A stretch of 64,000 nt of DNA from Brachycybe producta (Eukaryota > Arthropoda > Diplopoda > Playtdesmida > Andrognathidae), in contig JAUPFP010000012.1 in assembly GCA_036925085.1 (NCBI GenBank), positions 4,079,460-4,143,459 on the forward strand, read 5' to 3'. Every line of letters begins with the position of its first letter. Position 1 is the stretch's first letter. Positions 1 through 15,698 of the stretch are shown here, piece by piece. The position numbers and the translations under genes are program-made. The notes under the pieces were generated by a model. That model did not search any database. It was given only the letters and a program-made list of their open reading frames with translations, and had not been told where the DNA came from.

Positions 1-880
1 GATGAATGCACGTGCTAATTTTTATGAAATTGTTTTAAGTCGTTTTTAATGGGAGTTCTTCAAATGTTTGGGTGACGGTTTTTTCGTCCTATGGGACTTA
101 ACATGGAGTTAGAAAAGCGATCGATTTTGAACCTTGTTTAAAAATTGAAGGAGCTTTCAGAATTTAGAAAAAAGAATCATTCTGAAGGCAATAAACACAT
201 GTAAGTACGTGCTAATTTTTTTTGGTTGTTCGAAATCATTTTAATGAGAGTTCTTCTAACGTTTGTGGGACGGTGTTTTGCTCCTATGGGACTTAACATG
301 GAGTTAAAAAATGTACGGTTTTAAACGTTATTAAAAATAGAAGGACCTTTTCAAAATTTATAAAAAGAAAACATTGTGAAGCCAATACATGAAAGTATGT
401 ACTAATTATTTTGTTATTGTTTTAAATCGTTTTTAACGATAGTTTTTCAAATGTTTGTGGGACGGTTTTTGATCCAATGGGATTTAACATGCGGTTAAAA
501 AACGAACGATTTTGAACAATTGTTTAAAAATAGAAGGACTTTTTGAACAATTATTTAAATCGAGCACGTAAAGAACAATACTTATTATTGCATTTTGCGG
601 TTTACTGCATTTTAATTGAGGGATTGTGAGGCGATTTCTTGCAATTTTAATAACACAATATAATGACACTTATTTGCCTCGTTGTCGTCTACTCACAACA
701 ACATGATGGACGTGTATCTAGGCATGGAGTTAAAAAACAAGATTTTAAATGTTATTTATAAATAGAAGGACCTTTATAAATTTAGAAAAAGAAATCATCC
801 TGAATGCAATAAACACATGTAAGTACGTGCTAATTGTTTTATTCCTCTAAATTACATGAGAGTTCTTCTAACTTTTGTGA
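1..880. repeat. Tandem array of ~190-bp units
   Basis: At least three units of about 190-195 bases lie head to tail, plus a fourth that resumes after an unrelated stretch at roughly 550-715. Landmarks repeat in order: TACGTGCTAATT (near 10, 204, 394 as a variant, and 820), a GGGACGG-like block, TGGGACTTAACATGGAGTTA, then AAATAGAAGGACC. Units differ by many point changes, so the array is old. The last unit is interrupted by the MITE at 881-1060 and continues after it at CGTGGGACTTTG. No open frame runs through the units, and the array continues off the left edge. Confidence 0.8.
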
Positions 881-1060
881 CAGGCAATTAGAAAACGGGA
901 TAAACAGACATTTGCTCCGCCCTTTTTAGTTGGTTATGTAGTCTGACGTTGAAAGGACTGAGCATGTGACGTCAGACTACATAACCAACCAATTAGAAGA
1001 TGCGTACGTCATGATAAGGGCGGAGCAAACGTCTATTTATCCCGTTTTCTAATTGCCTGT
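881..1060. mobile_element. MITE, family with CAGGCAATTAG termini
   Basis: About 180 bases bounded by near-perfect terminal inverted repeats, CAGGCAATTAGAAAACGGGA at the left and its complement at the right. It inserts into one unit of the upstream tandem array: flanks CTTTTGTG and CTTTCGTG match at 7 of 8 positions, which fits an 8-bp target duplication of hAT type. The interior is itself palindromic around a TGACGTCA motif at about 968-975. Related copies occur near 10433, 17530, 18339, 19068, 54188, 55430 and 58160. No transposase is encoded. Confidence 0.85.
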
Positions 1061-1356
1061 CTTTCGTGGGACTTTGTCGCAATTGTGCTGCCATCTAGTA
1101 GCTGCACTTCATTATAAACAATCTTAACCAATGAAATTGTAAAATTATCGTATGACGCAATAAGACACGTGTTTTATTATTTTTATTGTTATTTTCCGGC
1201 TCCATTTGTATTTCTTCATTTCGTAATGCAAATTTTTATTATTTTACGCAAATGAGTTTGTTTACATTGACGTGTCCGGAATTCAAATGACGATATTTAT
1301 AAGTACGTGTTGTAGCAGATGCGGATTGAATGGGTTTGTTTGTAAGCTGCTGAATC
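1061..1356 (+). other. 5' flank of the TMEM41A-like gene
   Basis: This 300-base stretch between the MITE and the first start codon has no repeat I recognise apart from the tail of the ~190-bp unit up to about 1077. It presumably holds the promoter and 5' untranslated region of the downstream gene. I see no convincing TATA box. Several ACGT-containing motifs are present, but none is diagnostic. Confidence 0.4.
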
Positions 1357-4944
<3,588 letters not shown>

Positions 4945-6502
4945 TTGAATGTGTTTTAGAAACTAGAAGTACCGCTCAACCACTTAAAGATATTTTCAGG
5001 TTGATATTGTTGGAAATAAGTTTTTTCTTATGTGAGTTTGCGTTTTTTAAAAACAAAAAACGATGCTTACTAACAATATTGTTTTTTTTTTAATTACGAT
5101 ATTGTCTATAAAAGGTTATTTTGAAAGACATCAACGTGAAAATAACCTGAAGTGTTTGAGATATATTGCTTGTCACGTAGACTTCGATTTGAACTTTCAG
5201 AAGACTCTGAAAGAAGTCTGTTGATTGATACTGAATAAAACAGTGAGGTTTTTTTGTTCCCGAACTCTATTTTGAGGGTTTAAGTTGGCAAGTTTTCTGC
5301 TTGAATTGTGGGCCATATTTTTTAATAAAAAAATAAAGGAAAAGTATCATGAGTGCCTTTACGTATCATAGGTTTCTGAAGCCCCTATTTACACTACCAA
5401 CATGTATTTCCTGGGCAGCATAACAGGAAAATATTCTCAGGTGTACCTTAACAAGAACCTTAAAATGAACATTATTGCTCAATCACATAGACTTTCTGTT
5501 GCACTGATCACGTGTTTTTGTGACATTACCCTGAGGCATGCATATTCATAATTGATAAAGCTGATATGGAGACGCTATTTTTGGATCTGTGCAAAAGTGA
5601 CTGGGCTTTTCAATTTACATTGGCAAAATTTACGTTGTTCAAGGTTAATTTTTCTTCAGGGGCACTATAAAATAGAAACTAGAATAGTAGGTGATAATTT
5701 TTTTTAAAAAAAAAAGGTTTCATGACAATAGCTTGAAAAACAAACTTTATCATCGTTTGAAATCAAGTAAAGCCATAGAATGTTATAGTACCTCTTGAAA
5801 CCTAAGCCGGCAAGAGTGAGAAGAGAATGGTGCATGTGCAATTGCAAATAGAATGAAAAGGATACCAAAGAAATTGGATGTTTTGTGAAACTTAAAAAAT
5901 AAAGAATATCAGTTGAGTGAAAAATACGAAAAATACGTCATGTTCATGATTAGAATGTGTAAATTATTTTCAGTCTGATGACATTTTGTTGAAATTTAAC
6001 TCATTCTTAAGCGGTGTTTACTGTACATATAAATAAATATTAAGCAGAACTTTGCATTATTTTGTAATTTAATTAATTTTGTTTATCACATTTCATCATG
6101 AAAAGCAACCCTATAAGATAAAAATCTGGCCCTCAAACTAAGCTGCTCATTGGAAAAACATCCCACACTGCTGGCTAGGATTCTGACAAAAAATCAACTT
6201 TTTTTAGTGAGTTATATTCACCGTTATACATGGTGGATATACTGTACACTGAAATCCGGTGAATGTTTAGTACAGGACCTTTTTTTATTAAAGCTGTGAA
6301 CTTTATGAAAGTTTTTCCAATTCTGCAAGTACAGTTCATTTCCTTATTAATTCTTACAAGCAAAGCCAGTCATACAAAATAACATTTTCTTATATAATTT
6401 CTAGCAAGTGGCTCAACAACTATAAAATATAAAAAATAGTCCCTTGTGTCTGTGTGTGCGCACCAATGCCACCGAAAATATAAAAATGTATTTCATCAAG
6501 CG

Positions 6503-6812
6503 AACATGGGCCAAATAAACAAGGTCTAAGTTTATGGGGGCCGCAAAAAACAATTTTTATAGAAAAGTAGGTTTATTTCGAAAAGTACAGTACAAAAAAG
6601 AACAAGGGCAACGGTAAAATTTGTGTTTTCTTCCTGAGAATCCTGACAATTTGCATATCTCTTCTCTGCTACAATCTTTCCTACTTTGGAGGGAAATCTT
6701 GTTTGCAGTGATTACTTTCAAAACTGACCCAAGTTGAATGTCTGTAATCTTGGATCCGACAGGGGCTGGGCCACAAAGATATTCGTTGTGGACGGCGAGT
6801 TTGACATGCTTG
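6503..6812. mobile_element. Left-truncated hAT-like element
   Basis: Shares GGGCC.AATAAACAAGG, GGTTTATTTCGAAAAGTACA and GCGAGTTTGACATGCTTG with the complete element at 62180-63617. The right end (GACATGCTTG at 6812) is intact while the left terminus is missing or replaced, so this copy is defective. Confidence 0.6.
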
Positions 6813-7120
6813 CTATACACCAATGCAATTTCGTCAATTGTGTCTTTAATTGTCTGCTTAGTAGATTTCAAAAGTTTGAAACAAAATCTGTGAAATTATA
6901 TGTAAGTTGATAAAAGTTATTTTAATTAACTTTTATACTATTTTGGATATTTATAGATCTGTTTTTGTTTTAGTTCTTTAGAGCGTATACTATATATTGC
7001 ACAGCTAGATTAGTTTCCAAAGCTGACAGTCATGAATCAAAGTTGTTTATGGTGTAACCTATAAAATTTATGCAGTAAAGATTAAGTAGCTGTATTAATT
7101 TGCTTAACATATGGAAAGTA

Positions 7121-7793
7121 CGGGGTGTTCCTAAAGTAAGGTTTGGTTAATTCAGACTAAAAAATAATGGAACAGCAATGCAAAGTTGCTCGCTAACAGA
7201 CATTACCTACTTTGGTGGGGTGCATGTGAATAATGCAAATGCATAGTCAGGGCCAGGTTTAAAAATACAACTGCTGTAAACTGAGGAATTTCGCCACCCA
7301 TTTCTAACTCAGAAGAGTATCTGCATGTTAACATTTTTAAAATAAGGCATAGGCCTAAAGCAGTTTTGAAAGGGATATCATTTTATGGTGAGAAAAAGAA
7401 AATCCGAGTTTTAAAATGTCATTAAAAGTTTTTTTTTAATTAAAAATGACTAATTATTCAGTTAATTAACCGTCCATGTGGCGTAAGGCCCTTATGCGAA
7501 TATGTAGACATATTTAAACACTTCCACACAGACAGCGGTCTGTAAACATGCAAACATTCATGCCTTCTGCAACAGTATGTATTAGTTGATTAGCTTTCTA
7601 TCTGCAAACATAAAAAGTTTAAAATAAACTTACTGCAAATTAAAATTGTCAAATTATTATCTTTTTACTGCAAGTCGAAAACGTATCAACACAAACAAAA
7701 GTGTATAGGATTCCTTGAATCTCTTGTTTCAGTTAATCGTAATGATTGAAATAATGATATCATTTGAAAGGTAGAAATTTTCTGAACACTCTG
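7121..7793. mobile_element. TA-flanked inverted-repeat element
   Basis: Left end CGGGGTGTTCCTAAA and right end complement CAGAGTGTTCAGAAA form weak inverted termini, each flanked by TA. This is compatible with a Tc1/mariner-type non-autonomous element. No transposase was seen and the termini are degenerate. Confidence 0.35.
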
Positions 7794-8023
7794 TATATGT
7801 TATCTAGTAACTTATGAGCTGTAAGGTAGCTTATAAATCATGGTTAGTGCACAGTTTTACAGTACATGTTCAGTGTTCAAATGCACCAATCAACATAGAT
7901 GACACTTCGGTGACTGCATTCTGCATTTGTGCGGTAGAATTACCTTACCTTAATCAACATTAATCTCAAAGATTACAACAAAGAATCAACTGACACAAAG
8001 TATCAACTGAATAACAAACATAT

Positions 8024-11000
8024 ATGTTTACTAAAAAAGAAAGAAACTCAAGCATTGTTTTTCTTCAAGTGAGCTTGTTCACTGTAATCTGCTCTCAGGT
8101 ATTGTCCTATATATTTTCAATTTACTATTACTTTTTTTGTTAATAATTAATGGTTGTGTTTATTTTCTATATTTATGCATTGATTGTTTAGATGACTTTG
8201 AACAACAGTGAAGATCTATGTGGTAATTTATGAAATTATTAATGTGTTTAATTTTTAAGTAACTATAATATGGGTCATTGGGTATTCTTTTGATTAGCAG
8301 CAACTAGCCTCTATGCCAGGGGTTCTGAACCGTTTTGCGATTACAGACTACCAACGGGATTGCTCAATATGTAAACCATTTGCGAGACTGTCGAAATCAT
8401 CATCAGTCCTATTAGGTACTAGTATTACTTGAACCACCCTCGTGGGTATTCTATTTTGACAAATGCATTCCTATGCTGCTTTTGAACTAAATAGTTCCTC
8501 TGTCAGATGCCCTCTGGGCGGCTGCTTGCAAAGTAATTATTCAAATTCAAAATTTCTTTTTAAAAAAAAATGTTCAGAGATTGAGTCCCATACGGGCCAT
8601 ACCCTCGATTTCGAACCCCTGCTGTATTCTATGGCTGTGGACCTGTTATACTGTATAGGTTGGCCGAAGGCACAAAACACTGTACAATCTTCCTGCATAG
8701 CGGCTAAACTGCTGCTAATCGAAAGAAGGTATTTTATCACAACGGGAATTTTTTCATGCATTTTTCATGCTTCTTTTGCGTGAAGAAATTCTTGCCGTGT
8801 ATAAAACCAAGCTTTACAGCTTCATCAGATGTTATTTGCACACTTATCAAGTAAGGAATATCTCTAAAGAGACCGTTATGAATTGTTTCCACTGGGTCGA
8901 AAATTTCAACTTTTTGACAATTCAACTGGTGAAAAATGGAACTCACGTGGCCCCTGAGTGTGATAGTGAATGCATGGGCGGGGGCCACGTGTCTTCCATT
9001 CTTCACCAGTTTGAACTGTCAAAAAGTTGAAATTTTTGACCCAGTGGAATCAAGGCATAAGTTTCCACCAGTCTTTTTAATATTTTTAATGCCAAACGAG
9101 GGAGAACAACACTTCTTGTATTGTAATTTTATCTATGTTTTTGTTTTATTCAGAGTGTGGAATGCGGTTTATTAACAGAAGAATAGTCGGTGGAAAAGAA
9201 GTAGATGCTGGCAACTTTCCTTGGAATGTAAGTGAATGGATACAAGCGTCAAAACATAATTTCTATAACTTGTAACTACATTAATGTAACTACATGTATA
9301 GTTTGTATATGCTCTAATACAGCGGTCGCCAACCTTTCGGACCTCACGGACCACTAAATTCAAAATTTTAAATCTCGCGGACCACTAATATGAATTTTTT
9401 TTTAAAGATGAATACGTTTGTCAAATAATGATCAGAGAACTTCCATTTTATTAATTGTAACAAAATTATTAAAGTTAGTTTAATTATTACAAAATAATTG
9501 CAGCTTAGGGAGAAGAAGCGTGTGGTGGGGGAAACTGAACGAAATGTAGCTCTCGCGTGCCGTACGTATTTCACGAGAACTGTACTAGACTAGTACATTT
9601 CGTGAATCTAGTGCAATATAAAGGCGAAAATTGTCAAAATGCAAATATTGTCCAAATTTTTCTGCGGACCACCAACAATTTCTCGCGGACCACCGGTTGG
9701 CGACCGTGCTCTAATAAATAAATGCAGAATATTACAGGGAATAATATCAACTAAAATAAAAAGCCAACAAATTCCAACATAACACCAAAAACATAACGGC
9801 CAAAACATGTCATTTCCAATGAAAAGATGGTAATGCCCAAAACAATGCCATTCCCGGCGACTTGTTAAAGCGGCAGTCACACTAGGCTGGTTTACAAGCC
9901 GCTGGTTGCTGCTGGCTATTAGCAGCAACAGCAAGCAGCAGCTGCTTTGGGTTCACACTTGTCCAGTCACTGCTGGTATTAGCAGTGCAAGTCATCCAAT
10001 CACCGTCTTGCAAAAACACAAACTCTAACAACAACCAACCCAAGCAGTGGAGTTTCAACTACCACTAGTGCCACTACTAGCAAAAAAAAGTTCACACTAG
10101 ATGGCAGCAGCAGGAAGGGAGTCACATGACCAGCTGGTAGCTGCTAAAGTTGGACATGTCCAACTTCACCAGCCGCTGTTAAAATTACTAGCCCGCTGGT
10201 GAAAGCAGCTGCTGGTAGCAGTTCAGACTATGCTGCTAGCTGGCTACAACCAGCCAGCAGCAACCAGCAGCTTGTAAACCAGCCTAGTGTGACTGCCGCA
10301 TAAAAGTCCCTATATTTTGCCCAGCAGCTCATTTGTAAATTTTCACGAGGCCTCCATCAAATATAGGCTTCCCACATCGTTTACTTTTATTGCATAATAA
10401 GGCGTTGCTGTCATAAACAACTGAAATAAATAACAGGCATTGAGTACATGTAGACAGCTTCAGAATTTCTTTGGTTCCGCCCTTTTATAAGCGTCACCAA
10501 TTTCTAATTGGTTTGTTAATGCATCTGATGTCACATGCCTCACCCTTTTTATTTCTAATTGGTTGATATTTGGTCTGATGCTCGTAAAAGGGCGGAGCCA
10601 AAGATGCCTACAGATGCCTGTCTGAAATTTGGGCAGTCATGTAACGAAGCCATAGTTGTTGCCTACATTTACATTTCACAGTCCTGTATTCATACAATCT
10701 TCAACCAAATATTTGCAGCAAAGCATTATCGTTACTGTGTCTGTAGACACAATAAAACATGGAGTTTGTACACTTTACCAAAAAAAAAAAATACTTGGGT
10801 ACTTTAATTTATATTGTAACGAACCACCTTCTTGGGGGATAGATTATACCAAAGAGTGGTTGGCTAAGCCACTTATTCTGTCCTGGTTCGGGAGGAAGAG
10901 GAACAAATTAATCCCTTTCCATTTCCTCACCAGTTCCTCTTTAATGAACTTTTACTGTTAAAAGGATCTTTTAGCTGTCTGTTAACCCTCGGGCTTTCGC

Positions 11001-14000
11001 CTGATTAAAAGCTGGTTGATCGTGTTGTCCTCTGTAAATCTAGGGTTGGAGATCCAGGTTTGCAAATGGGTTGACAGCTCTAGATGATAAAATGTTAGAA
11101 CTTTCGTTCCATCCAATAGGTATAAAAATAAGACTTCTGCAACTTTTTAAGCATAGTAACAGTTTATTTACATCTTACAGAAATCTATCCCAAGTCAGAC
11201 ATAGATCCTGTCTCCAGTCTTCAAATACACGGCCTTTTATGCCCAAAAAGAGGATACTGAGAACATTTTCTCAGAATCCTCTGATTGGTTATTTAAGAAA
11301 ACACAAATCGAATAAACCAATAAAAATGAAAAGAAAAAATCAAAAGAAAAAACACAACCCCATAAACTTAATGCTACTGCTTATCAGGACAATCTCTTTG
11401 TATTAAGGGGTGGGACTGGAAGGAAACAGGCCCAAGCTCCGTGGTATGGCCCAAAGAGGATATTGGCATCGTCAGCTGTAATGAACTGGGTCAGCCCTCT
11501 GTACGATAGTACAGAGGGGTGACAAAGTTCCATGCCATTCTAAAAATAAAATAAACGATCCAGGAAAAATTAAACGAGCCAGGATTGCTCCTGGTCTTAT
11601 CGCTTCAATGTGAAAAGATATTTGAATTTATATTTATTATAGTGAATATAAGACATCTTTTTGAACGACCCTGTGTAAGGTTATATTCATATATTTTTTT
11701 TTTTAGGTTTTACTTGTTTCAAATACATCTGACCGTGTCACTGGTATTGCCTGTGGTGGAACTCTAATCTCGAAACAACACATACTCACTGCGGCCCACT
11801 GTTTATACAAGTAAGAATGAGTTATATTTAATTGATAAACGTATCTATGATTAATTGATTATACAGCATGTGCAGGCCACGGCTGAGCCACATCGAAATG
11901 GAAAAATTCCTGGTGCGCCCCTTCAAACAAGTTTAAAGCATACATGTGCAACGTAGGCCGTGGGCCGCAACCGGCCCTGCCCTGATTTTATAAGGCTGAC
12001 GAGGAGTTCTTTAAATTTCACTGAATCTGGCCCACAAGCATATTTCCAGAAAATTCCCCCGTATCCGCAATAGAACAAATAAACCAATCACAGTGACGCT
12101 CTGCTGAAAATGACTAGTGATTTTTGTTACTCTTCTATCTGATCTGTCTTAAGCTTAACTTAATTTCATTCGTAAAGCGAACTTTAAAAAATTTTATTTG
12201 TTACAATAAACATCATATGGTATGGCCTGCGGATATATTTAAAATTCGCTATCCACACACTTAATGAAGTTTCACATGCCTCTTCTAAAAGCTCTAAAAT
12301 GCCTCAGGAGTGCTTAGCTAGCCCCAGAAGTCCCAAAAAACTTTGAAAAGCACAAAGAATATTTAAAAATTCGAAAAAATGGGTCGAAAGCCAAAACCAA
12401 GAAGTCTTTAATTGGCTTTTTTCAAAAAACGGCCAAAAGTCGAAAAATATTTAAATGCTCTAAAAATGTCTCAGGAGCGCTCAGCTGGCCCAAAAAGTCC
12501 CAAAACACTTGCAAAAGCACAAAGATGATTTACCTTCAGTTATTTCGTTTTTCAGTATTTCAGTTAATCTTTCCGTGTTACTCGGTACCCACAACTGGAA
12601 AAGTTTGGATGAAAATCGATCTTTACTAGTGTCTATGTCAAATGTGTTCATTCATGAACATTACAATGACGACCACTATACTGACGACATCGCAATTATA
12701 AAAGTTTCAAGTCCAGTTAAATATACCAACAATATTCGACCAGCTTGTCTTCCACCTCCAGGAATGAACCTTGACAATGTTAAGGTGACAATTTCTGGTT
12801 GGGGTAATAGTGCTATGAGTAAGATTCTACTTTTATTTACAGTGCAACCGTGGTAATCCGAACTAATTTATGGCACTGACTGTTCGGATTATTGAGATGG
12901 AATAAGAACAAATGTTAAACGTTATTTGCAAATTAATTATCGTACATTAAGGTTGGACGAATCCTAAATTTTCTCGAATCCGAATCCTAAAAGGTTCTCG
13001 AATCTTTCATATAAGAATCCTATAAATAAAATAGTAAATTATTAATAATAAAAAAACACATAGTGTCACTCAGAGTCGCCACAAGGTGATGATATTGGTG
13101 ATCCGGGCACCACCGAAATTGCAACAATCGCCGTTTTTTTGTTAGTGAACGCTTCTATTGGACGTCAATAGAGTTAAAACTAATTTTACCAAAGTTTTGA
13201 ACAGTTTTTTTTAGGTTAGGATTCGAAAGATTTGAAAGACGAAAAATTATATTTTTCAAGATTTGCGGGATTCGAATGGTCCATCCCTAATGCATATTAA
13301 TATTATACACAGTAGAAACTCAATTAACGGACCTCTGAACAACCGAATCCACGGGTTAACCGACCGACACCACGGCCCTTCCTTCCAAATAATATTAACT
13401 GACTTTTTTAAAATTAAAATTGTAATGTGTAATAAAATTTTATTTTATGATAATAAATAATAATATAATTATAATAATATACAGTATACTATAAATACAA
13501 CTTGGTAATTAATTATTATCCGACCTACACCCCAGTCCCATAGGTGATGGATAATCGAGATTCTACTGTATATCATCATACTGTACACACGGATGGATAC
13601 ATATAGCCATTTTTTTAAAAGAAATCACTAATTTTAGTCTGTTTCGCTTTTTTTTAAACATTCTTTTCATATATGTTCAAGTTTTGATATGTGTTCGGAT
13701 TACTGGAAGTTCGAACTATCGTTCGTGGGTTCGGATTACCACGATTGAAGTTTATTTTTTTTGTATATAATATATTTGTTTCATTTGTGTGTAAGATTCA
13801 AATCCTAGTAATGTATTGAAAGCTGCTACGATACCAGTTGTGGCCACAAATGATTGTTTAGCATCCTACAACAAGTATTATCCCAATCTAGGTGAAGCGG
13901 TCATTTGTACCTTTGATAATGAAATGCCTACTGGTGCTTGCCAGGTAAAACATTCTAATAAGAAAACTAAACAAGTATTACTGTACTGAACTTATATTTT

Positions 14001-14249
14001 GTTTAGGGTGATTCTGGAGGACCATTAATATACGATTGCAATGGAAGGTTTACTTTGGTTGGTGTAATTAGTAGTGGAAAGGGGTGTGAGCATACTTTCT
14101 TTCCAACTGTTGCTATGAATGTATCTCATTATCTTAGTTGGATACAATCTAAAACTACTGGTGCACATCCTTGTGAAAGTCATTGTTTTCCACCTCCGAT
14201 AGGTGAGTTAAAACCGCCAACTGTGATGATCACTGGTTTGGAGTTGTAA
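8024..14249 (+). CDS. Secreted S1-family (chymotrypsin-fold) serine protease, 6 exons
   Basis: Coding exons are 8024-8098 (tentative), 9156-9227, 11707-11810, 12556-12818, 13796-13944 and 14007-14249; phases join to 301 residues. Exon 1 gives a hydrophobic leader (IVFLQVSLFTVICS) that would be the signal peptide; it is assigned only from its open phase-0 exon and a CAG|GT donor. The short propeptide CGMRFINRR precedes the activation cleavage R|IVGG (residue 35). The triad is complete: His80 in LTAAHC, Asp128 in DDIAII, Ser224 in GDSGGP. Paired cysteines match the family, including a propeptide cysteine that could bridge to RPACLP. S1-pocket residues before CQGDSGGP are Gly-Ala rather than the Asp-Ser of trypsin, so cleavage after Lys/Arg is unlikely; elastase- or chymotrypsin-like specificity is inferred. 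A Cys-rich tail (CESHCFPPP) follows the domain. An AG|GTGAGT at 14202/14203 could splice to further exons instead of reading to TAA. Confidence 0.85.
8317..8621. mobile_element. Short hAT-type non-autonomous element in protease intron 1
   Basis: Ends are CAGGGGTTCTGAAC and the complement of CAGGGGTTCGAAAT. Flanking octamers CTCTATGC and CTGTATTC match at six positions, an eroded 8-bp target duplication. The interior (GGCTGCTTGCAAAGTAATT) resembles sequence near 48185-48220. Confidence 0.6.
8870..9062. mobile_element. Palindromic MITE just upstream of the protease IVGG exon
   Basis: TTTCCACTGGGTCGAAAATTTCAACTTTTTGAC at the left is repeated inverted around 9017-9052, with a GGCCACGTG-rich middle. 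The termini resemble those of the MITE at 39731-39881 (TTTCCACTGGGGCGAAAA). It ends about 90 bases before the exon acceptor. Confidence 0.65.
9320..9708. mobile_element. hAT-type element with perfect 8-bp target duplication
   Basis: The element starts CAGCGGTCGCCAACC and ends GGTTGGCGACCGTG, so its terminal inverted repeats are CA(G)CGGTCGCCAACC, as in Charlie-like hAT elements. CTCTAATA flanks it on both sides (9312-9319 and 9709-9716). No transposase frame survives. It lies in the intron after the IVGG exon of the protease gene. Confidence 0.9.
9871..10299. mobile_element. MITE with ~30-bp terminal inverted repeats, CAGC-rich interior
   Basis: CGGCAGTCACACTAGGCTGG at 9871 is matched by its complement ending at 10299. 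The interior is rich in AGCAGC, CCAGC and CACTAG motifs in inverted arrangement, unlike the AT-rich surroundings. It lies inside a protease intron. Confidence 0.8.
10433..10621. mobile_element. MITE, CAGGC family, diverged copy
   Basis: Bounded by ACAGGCATTG and the complement of ACAGGCATCT, with internal GGTTCCGCCCTTTTATAAGC and CTCGTAAAAGGGCGGAGCC arms. The centre has TGATGTCACATGCC instead of the TGACGTCA of sister copies. Confidence 0.7.
10813..11560. mobile_element. Possible second LTR-like repeat
   Basis: Begins TTGTAACGAACCACC and contains TATAAAAATAAG plus several AATAAA-like motifs. No protein is encoded. Resemblance to an LTR rests on the TGTAACG start and the motif content only; there is no second copy in the window, so the call is weak. 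Confidence 0.25.
12287..12526. repeat. Short tandem duplication before a protease exon
   Basis: GCTCTAAAATGCCTCAGGAG...GCCC.AGAAGTCCCAAAA at 12287-12350 is repeated at 12459-12520 in the same orientation, ending about 30 bases before the exon acceptor at 12555. Confidence 0.6.
12840..13750. mobile_element. pogo/Tigger-like element with nested insertions
   Basis: CAGTGCAACCGTGGTAATCC at 12840, preceded by TA, is mirrored near 13730-13750 (GGTTCGGATTACCACGATTG). This is the termini pattern of pogo/Tigger elements. Within it lie a MITE at about 12950-13292 (GGTTGGACGAATCC with GATTCGAATGGTCCATCC) and a second Tigger-like unit at about 13308-13572 (CAGTAGAAACTCAATTAACG to TCGAGATTCTACTG). No transposase frame remains. 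Confidence 0.65.
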
Positions 14250-14410
14250 AATTACATTGGGCTTTATTAAAAAAACTTCCTCAAAGGAACGTAAACACAA
14301 TTATGGTATTTGGAGAGCAAATTGGTGATCAATATCATTACGCACTTTCCTAAACTATACGATTTGTTCATTGGTGAACGACCGATGTGAGGTTATTGGA
14401 ATTTGTCTTG

Positions 14411-14663
14411 TGATACTTGGTATGTGTCATATATAACAATTCCACACTAGCCGAGTGTTACATGACAAATTCCACCAATTTAGCTGGTTAACGCTACACA
14501 TGTGCATCATTATTAAAACAAATTCTACCAGGTAAATACTGGAATTTGTTTCAGTAGTGATGTACATGTGTAGCATTAATCACCTAAATGGTGGAATTTG
14601 TCTCATAATAAATACTTGGCTAGTGTGGATTTGTTATATGTGCCACATATTAGCCAAGTGTCA
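14411..14663. mobile_element. Inverted-repeat MITE downstream of the protease
   Basis: Arms of roughly 110 bases are inverted copies: ATAACAATTCCACACTAGCC, ACAAATTCCACC and GCTACACATGTGC on the left have complements on the right. It starts about 160 bases after the protease stop and could form a hairpin if transcribed. Confidence 0.75.
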
Positions 14664-15108
14664 TGCCTCCGAGAGCAGCTCTTGATCGTGTCAGGTTGGT
14701 TGAGAGTAATTGCCTGGGACGCTTTGGAGCAACTTGCCGCGTCCATCTTTTCAAATGCAGGTGCTTAGCTTGCTGAACTTGTTCAAGCATGACAGTGCCT
14801 GCAATTTACCACGATTTCACCAGTTACATATAAATACAGTAAGTCCACAACGTACGCAGTTAATTTGTTCTGGAGGTTTCTGCATTAGTCGAAAAACGGC
14901 ATAAATTTAATCCGATTAATTTGATGTATTTTTATGGCGTTTACGGAGCCAATTGATACGTGGCGTTGCTAATGTAAAGGGAAGTATTGCGAAAACATAT
15001 CTATGAAACCACCTAAGTACTGTATGTAATTATTCTGGTAACATTATAATTTAGGCTTGTATTTGTTGCTGGTAAAAACGGAAGTGGAATGCAGTCTTAA
15101 AACTTTAA

Positions 15109-15694
15109 GAAGCTCTAAAAGCGCCACGGACGTCAATGGGCCGATATAACTATGAGTCGATATAACTGGGCTGATATAAGGGCGCTCACATCGTTTGCGA
15201 AAAAATACTTTTAAAAATATTTCTAACGACTTATAAAATATAAAAGATATGTCATGAATTTATGATTAAGAAAACAAAATTAAAGTACCTTCATAACTTG
15301 TTGAAATTTCAATAAAACGACCACAAGAGTTGAAAATACCCGAACCATGTACACAACTTGCAAACTTTTTCCGTTGAATCGCAATCTTTTTTTTTTTTTC
15401 ATTGCGGGCGACTCAATGGAAAAATAGATCTGCCAGAGATGTTCAGTCATAGGAGGTACTGAGTCGGTTATTTACTCCTCTTGTGTGCGTTTCATCGGAA
15501 GACAACAGATTATCAAAGTAAGTTAATTTTGTTTTCTTATTCATGACATACCGTTTATATTTTAATTAAGACGTTAGAAATATTTTTATAAACTATTTTT
15601 CACAAACTTTAATAGTGTGTCAGCGCCCCTTATTGGCCATTATATCGTCCTTATATCGCTTCATTGACGTCCGTGGCACGTCCCCCAAAGCTTC
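15109..15694. mobile_element. piggyBac-like TTAA-flanked element
   Basis: TTAA occurs at both boundaries (15105-15108 and 15695-15698). Termini are GAAGCTCTAAAAGCGCCACG and the complement of CGTGGCACG...AAAGCTTC, followed inward by GACGTCAATG and GATATAA arms. The interior has a second inverted pair (GATTAAGAAAACAAAATTAA with its complement near 15525). No transposase is seen. Confidence 0.7.
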
Positions 15695-15698
15695 TTAA

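Larger units (their letters stand above)
4945..8023. other. AT-rich intergenic spacer
   Basis: Runs from the end of the TMEM41A gene to the putative first protease exon. An AATAAA at about 5235 could serve the TMEM41A transcript, especially the spliced 3' form. No conserved protein match was recognised in any frame. The spacer contains a hAT-like fragment (6503-6812) and a TA-flanked inverted-repeat element (7121-7793). The rest looks like unremarkable AT-rich DNA. Confidence 0.6.
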
